The notes beneath the pieces were generated by a model that was not told the origin of the DNA, ran no database searches, and saw nothing but the letters and a program-made list of their open reading frames with translations. The position numbers and the translations under genes were made by a program. Positions 50,141 to 51,312 of a stretch of DNA of 51,312 bases are shown here, piece by piece. Origin of the DNA: JANJUB01 sp964586225 (lineage in GTDB: Bacteria > Armatimonadota > Fimbriimonadia > Fimbriimonadales > Fimbriimonadaceae). Positions within the stretch are counted from its first letter, which is position 1. Each line of letters opens with the position of its first letter. The stretch spans positions 1-51,312 of the forward strand of contig CAZPHD010000021.1 of the NCBI GenBank assembly GCA_964586225.1, written 5' to 3'.

Positions 50141-51312
50141 ACATTCCCTTAGTTGAACTTGCAGAGCGGCTGGGCGGCACCCTTCGCGATCCAGAATCCA
50201 AAATCCAAAATCCACGATGCACCGGCTTTGCTACCGACTCTCGCGACGTCAAACCGGGCGATCTCTTTATCGCCATCCGAGGCGAGAAGGTGGACGGTCA
50301 CGAGTTTGTGACCCGAGCGTTCGAGCAAGGAGCGGTTGCGGCCCTCGTTGAGCGCACCGTCGATGGGCCGCACATCCTTGTAGATGAGGTGGTCGGGGCG
50401 CTCGCTCGCATGGCGCTGAGCTTCCGCCGAGACTACACTGGCCCGGTGATCGGCATCACCGGTAGCGCGGGCAAGAGCTCAGCCAAGGAGTTTGTGGCAG
50501 CCGCGTTGTCGCCGCTCGGTGAGATCCTGAAGACCGAGGGCAACCGCAACACCGAATACACCGCACCGCTGATGTGGACGGAACTCCCCCTCTTTGCGAG
50601 TGGTTCGTCTCGCGGGGAGGGGGTTGGGGGGTGGGGAGATCCCGCCGCCGTAGTCGTGGAGATGGGTATGCGCGGCCTCGGCCAAATCCGGCACCTGGCC
50701 TCCTTCTCCAAGCCAACCATCGCCCTCATCACCAACATCGGCATCGCGCATCTGTCCGAGTTAGGCTCGCGCGATCGGATCGCGGAGGCCAAGTCCGAGA
50801 TCTTCGAGTTCCTCCCCGAGCACGGCACAGCGATCTTCTGGGCGGAGGACGACTATGCTGACTTCTTACGCCAGCAAGCGCGAGCGGCGTGCATCAAGAC
50901 GTTCGGCGAATCTGAGCGGGCGGATGCGCAACTCACCTTTTACAGCCCGCTCGATTGGGACCGGTCGGAGATTCACATCGCGTACGAGGGCAACCGCTAC
51001 GTCACGGAGATTCCCGTGGTCGGGAAGCATCAGGCGCTGAATGCGACGGCCGCCTTTTTGGTGGCAGTGGTCGCGGGCGTCGAGCCGCTCCAGGCTGCGC
51101 AAGCCTTGAGCTGCGCCGTGCTCCCCGCGAACCGAATGGCCATTCGGCGCGAGGGAGACATCACCTACGTGCTCGACATGTACAACTCGGCCCCGCCGGC
51201 GGTCTTGGCCGCGCTACGGACGATTCGCGAAGTTCTCGACTCTGACATCGCCTTTTCCCCACCCCCCGACCCCCTCCCCTCGAAGACGATAGCCCTTCGA
51301 GGAGAGGGGGAG
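50137..51312 (+). CDS. murF: UDP-MurNAc-pentapeptide synthetase MurF, 5' part, with repeat insertions
   Basis: Open for 392 codons to the window edge. MurF adds D-Ala-D-Ala to the UDP-MurNAc tripeptide. N-terminal FATDSRDVKPGDLFIAIRGEKVDGHEF, ATP loop GITGSAGKSSAKEF (near 105-118), KTEGNRNTEY, EMGMRGLGQIRHL, ALITNIGIAHLSELGS, VVGKHQALNATAAFL and PANRMAIRR are present. The ATP loop has GKSS where most Mur ligases have GKTT. Three insertions: a 21-bp heptamer array near residue 20, a palindrome at about 149-167, and another cut by the window end. Starts on the murE stop (ATGA). Confidence 0.94.
   Translation, partial: MNIPLVELAERLGGTLRDPESKIQNPRCTGFATDSRDVKPGDLFIAIRGEKVDGHEFVTRAFEQGAVAALVERTVDGPHILVDEVVGALARMALSFRRDYTGPVIGITGSAGKSSAKEFVAAALSPLGEILKTEGNRNTEYTAPLMWTELPLFASGSSRGEGVGGWGDPAAVVVEMGMRGLGQIRHLASFSKPTIALITNIGIAHLSELGSRDRIAEAKSEIFEFLPEHGTAIFWAEDDYADFLRQQARAACIKTFGESERADAQLTFYSPLDWDRSEIHIAYEGNRYVTEIPVVGKHQALNATAAFLVAVVAGVEPLQAAQALSCAVLPANRMAIRREGDITYVLDMYNSAPPAVLAALRTIREVLDSDIAFSPPPDPLPSKTIALRGEGE
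50194..50214. repeat. Heptamer array (AAATCCA), 3 units, in murF
   Basis: Exactly three 7-bp units, 21 bp, hence seven codons (ESKIQNP), between the N-terminal helix and the TDSR motif of MurF. Confidence 0.85.
50583..50637 (+). repeat. GC palindromic element, type A, 55 bp, in murF
   Basis: Same length and centre as the murE copy at 48946-49000, with few differences. Translated as LPLFASGSSRGEGVGGWG. Confidence 0.92.
51256..51312 (-). repeat. GC palindromic element, type A, inverted, cut by window end, in murF
   Basis: Nearly identical to 791-848, in the same orientation and reading frame (SPPPDPLPSKTIALRGEGE). The element ends at or just past the window edge. Confidence 0.9.

Noticed and set aside
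48023..50215. 730-codon minus-strand open frame over ftsI and murE
   Set aside because: Antisense to two well-supported genes. Its only recognisable peptides are translated repeats (VGRGGWGVRG type).
1..51312. Prophage, insertion sequence or integrative element
   Set aside because: No transposase, integrase, phage structural gene or terminal repeat was seen. The tRNA-Gly flanks look undisturbed, with its terminator intact.

Overview
The window is a chromosomal segment of a GC-rich, flagellated, diderm-like bacterium. The peptidoglycan appears to be of the meso-diaminopimelate type, because MurE carries the DNPR motif. The gene style fits Armatimonadota, perhaps Fimbriimonadia: a compact dcw cluster, large secreted beta-propeller and Ig-repeat proteins, a PorV-like outer-membrane protein, and many GTG/TTG starts. 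This placement is inference from gene content; no 16S rRNA is present. Two runs of 10 N (35936-35945, 40078-40087) show that this is a scaffolded assembly. The first is probably a false gap.

Layout. 1-5.7 kb: the 5' end of a Gfo/Idh/MocA oxidoreductase (minus), a GH78-like alpha-L-rhamnosidase riddled with repeat insertions, an NTF2-like secreted protein coupled to an OppD-type ATPase, and two secreted proteins of unknown function. 5.8-13.9 kb: a DUF2993-like lipid-binding protein, YgfZ, a PQQ sugar dehydrogenase with Ig-like repeats, a hybrid histidine kinase and a GH43-like propeller. 13.9-18.3 kb: pyrophosphatase and an ankyrin-DUF2314 protein (minus), then the grpE-glmM-coaX operon (plus). 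18.3-21.8 kb: a minus-strand operon of an Ig-domain protein, a PorV-like barrel and a caspase-fold protein that has lost its catalytic dyad. 22-26.4 kb: fliD, a regulator fusing an ArsR helix-turn-helix to a B12-binding light-sensor-like module, and an acyl-CoA dehydrogenase. 26.4-33.2 kb: two tandem paralogous membrane-anchored proteins, a 1254-residue BNR-propeller protein, and a REC-PAS-GGDEF protein. 33.4-38.3 kb: fliS-fliT, preceded by a five-gene ABC-2 transporter operon with two ATPase/permease pairs. 38.4-44.3 kb: a BMP-type substrate-binding lipoprotein, an M29 aminopeptidase, a cysteine-rich small secreted protein, xylose isomerase, tRNA-Gly(GCC) and an inositol-monophosphatase-family enzyme. 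44.4 kb to the end: the dcw cluster mraZ-rsmH-ftsL-ftsI-murE-murF, running off the window, with a near-consensus promoter.

The most unusual content is repetitive. (1) Ten GC-rich palindromic elements of about 43-58 bp lie inside coding sequence (the rhamnosidase gene, murE and murF). They occur in both orientations and in different reading frames, and none breaks the frame. (2) Heptamer arrays (AATCCAA-type words) lie in two of the same genes. (3) Four intergenic loci share one architecture, a short-word tandem array followed by its inverted array, but use unrelated words of 7, 8 or 10 bp. (4) About a dozen operon heads lack a Shine-Dalgarno site and instead have a -10-like TANNNT or CATAAT box 5-8 nt before the start codon. 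This suggests that leaderless transcription is common here.

Coupling is tight throughout: ATGA, GTGA or TGATG overlaps link many genes, so most blocks read as operons.
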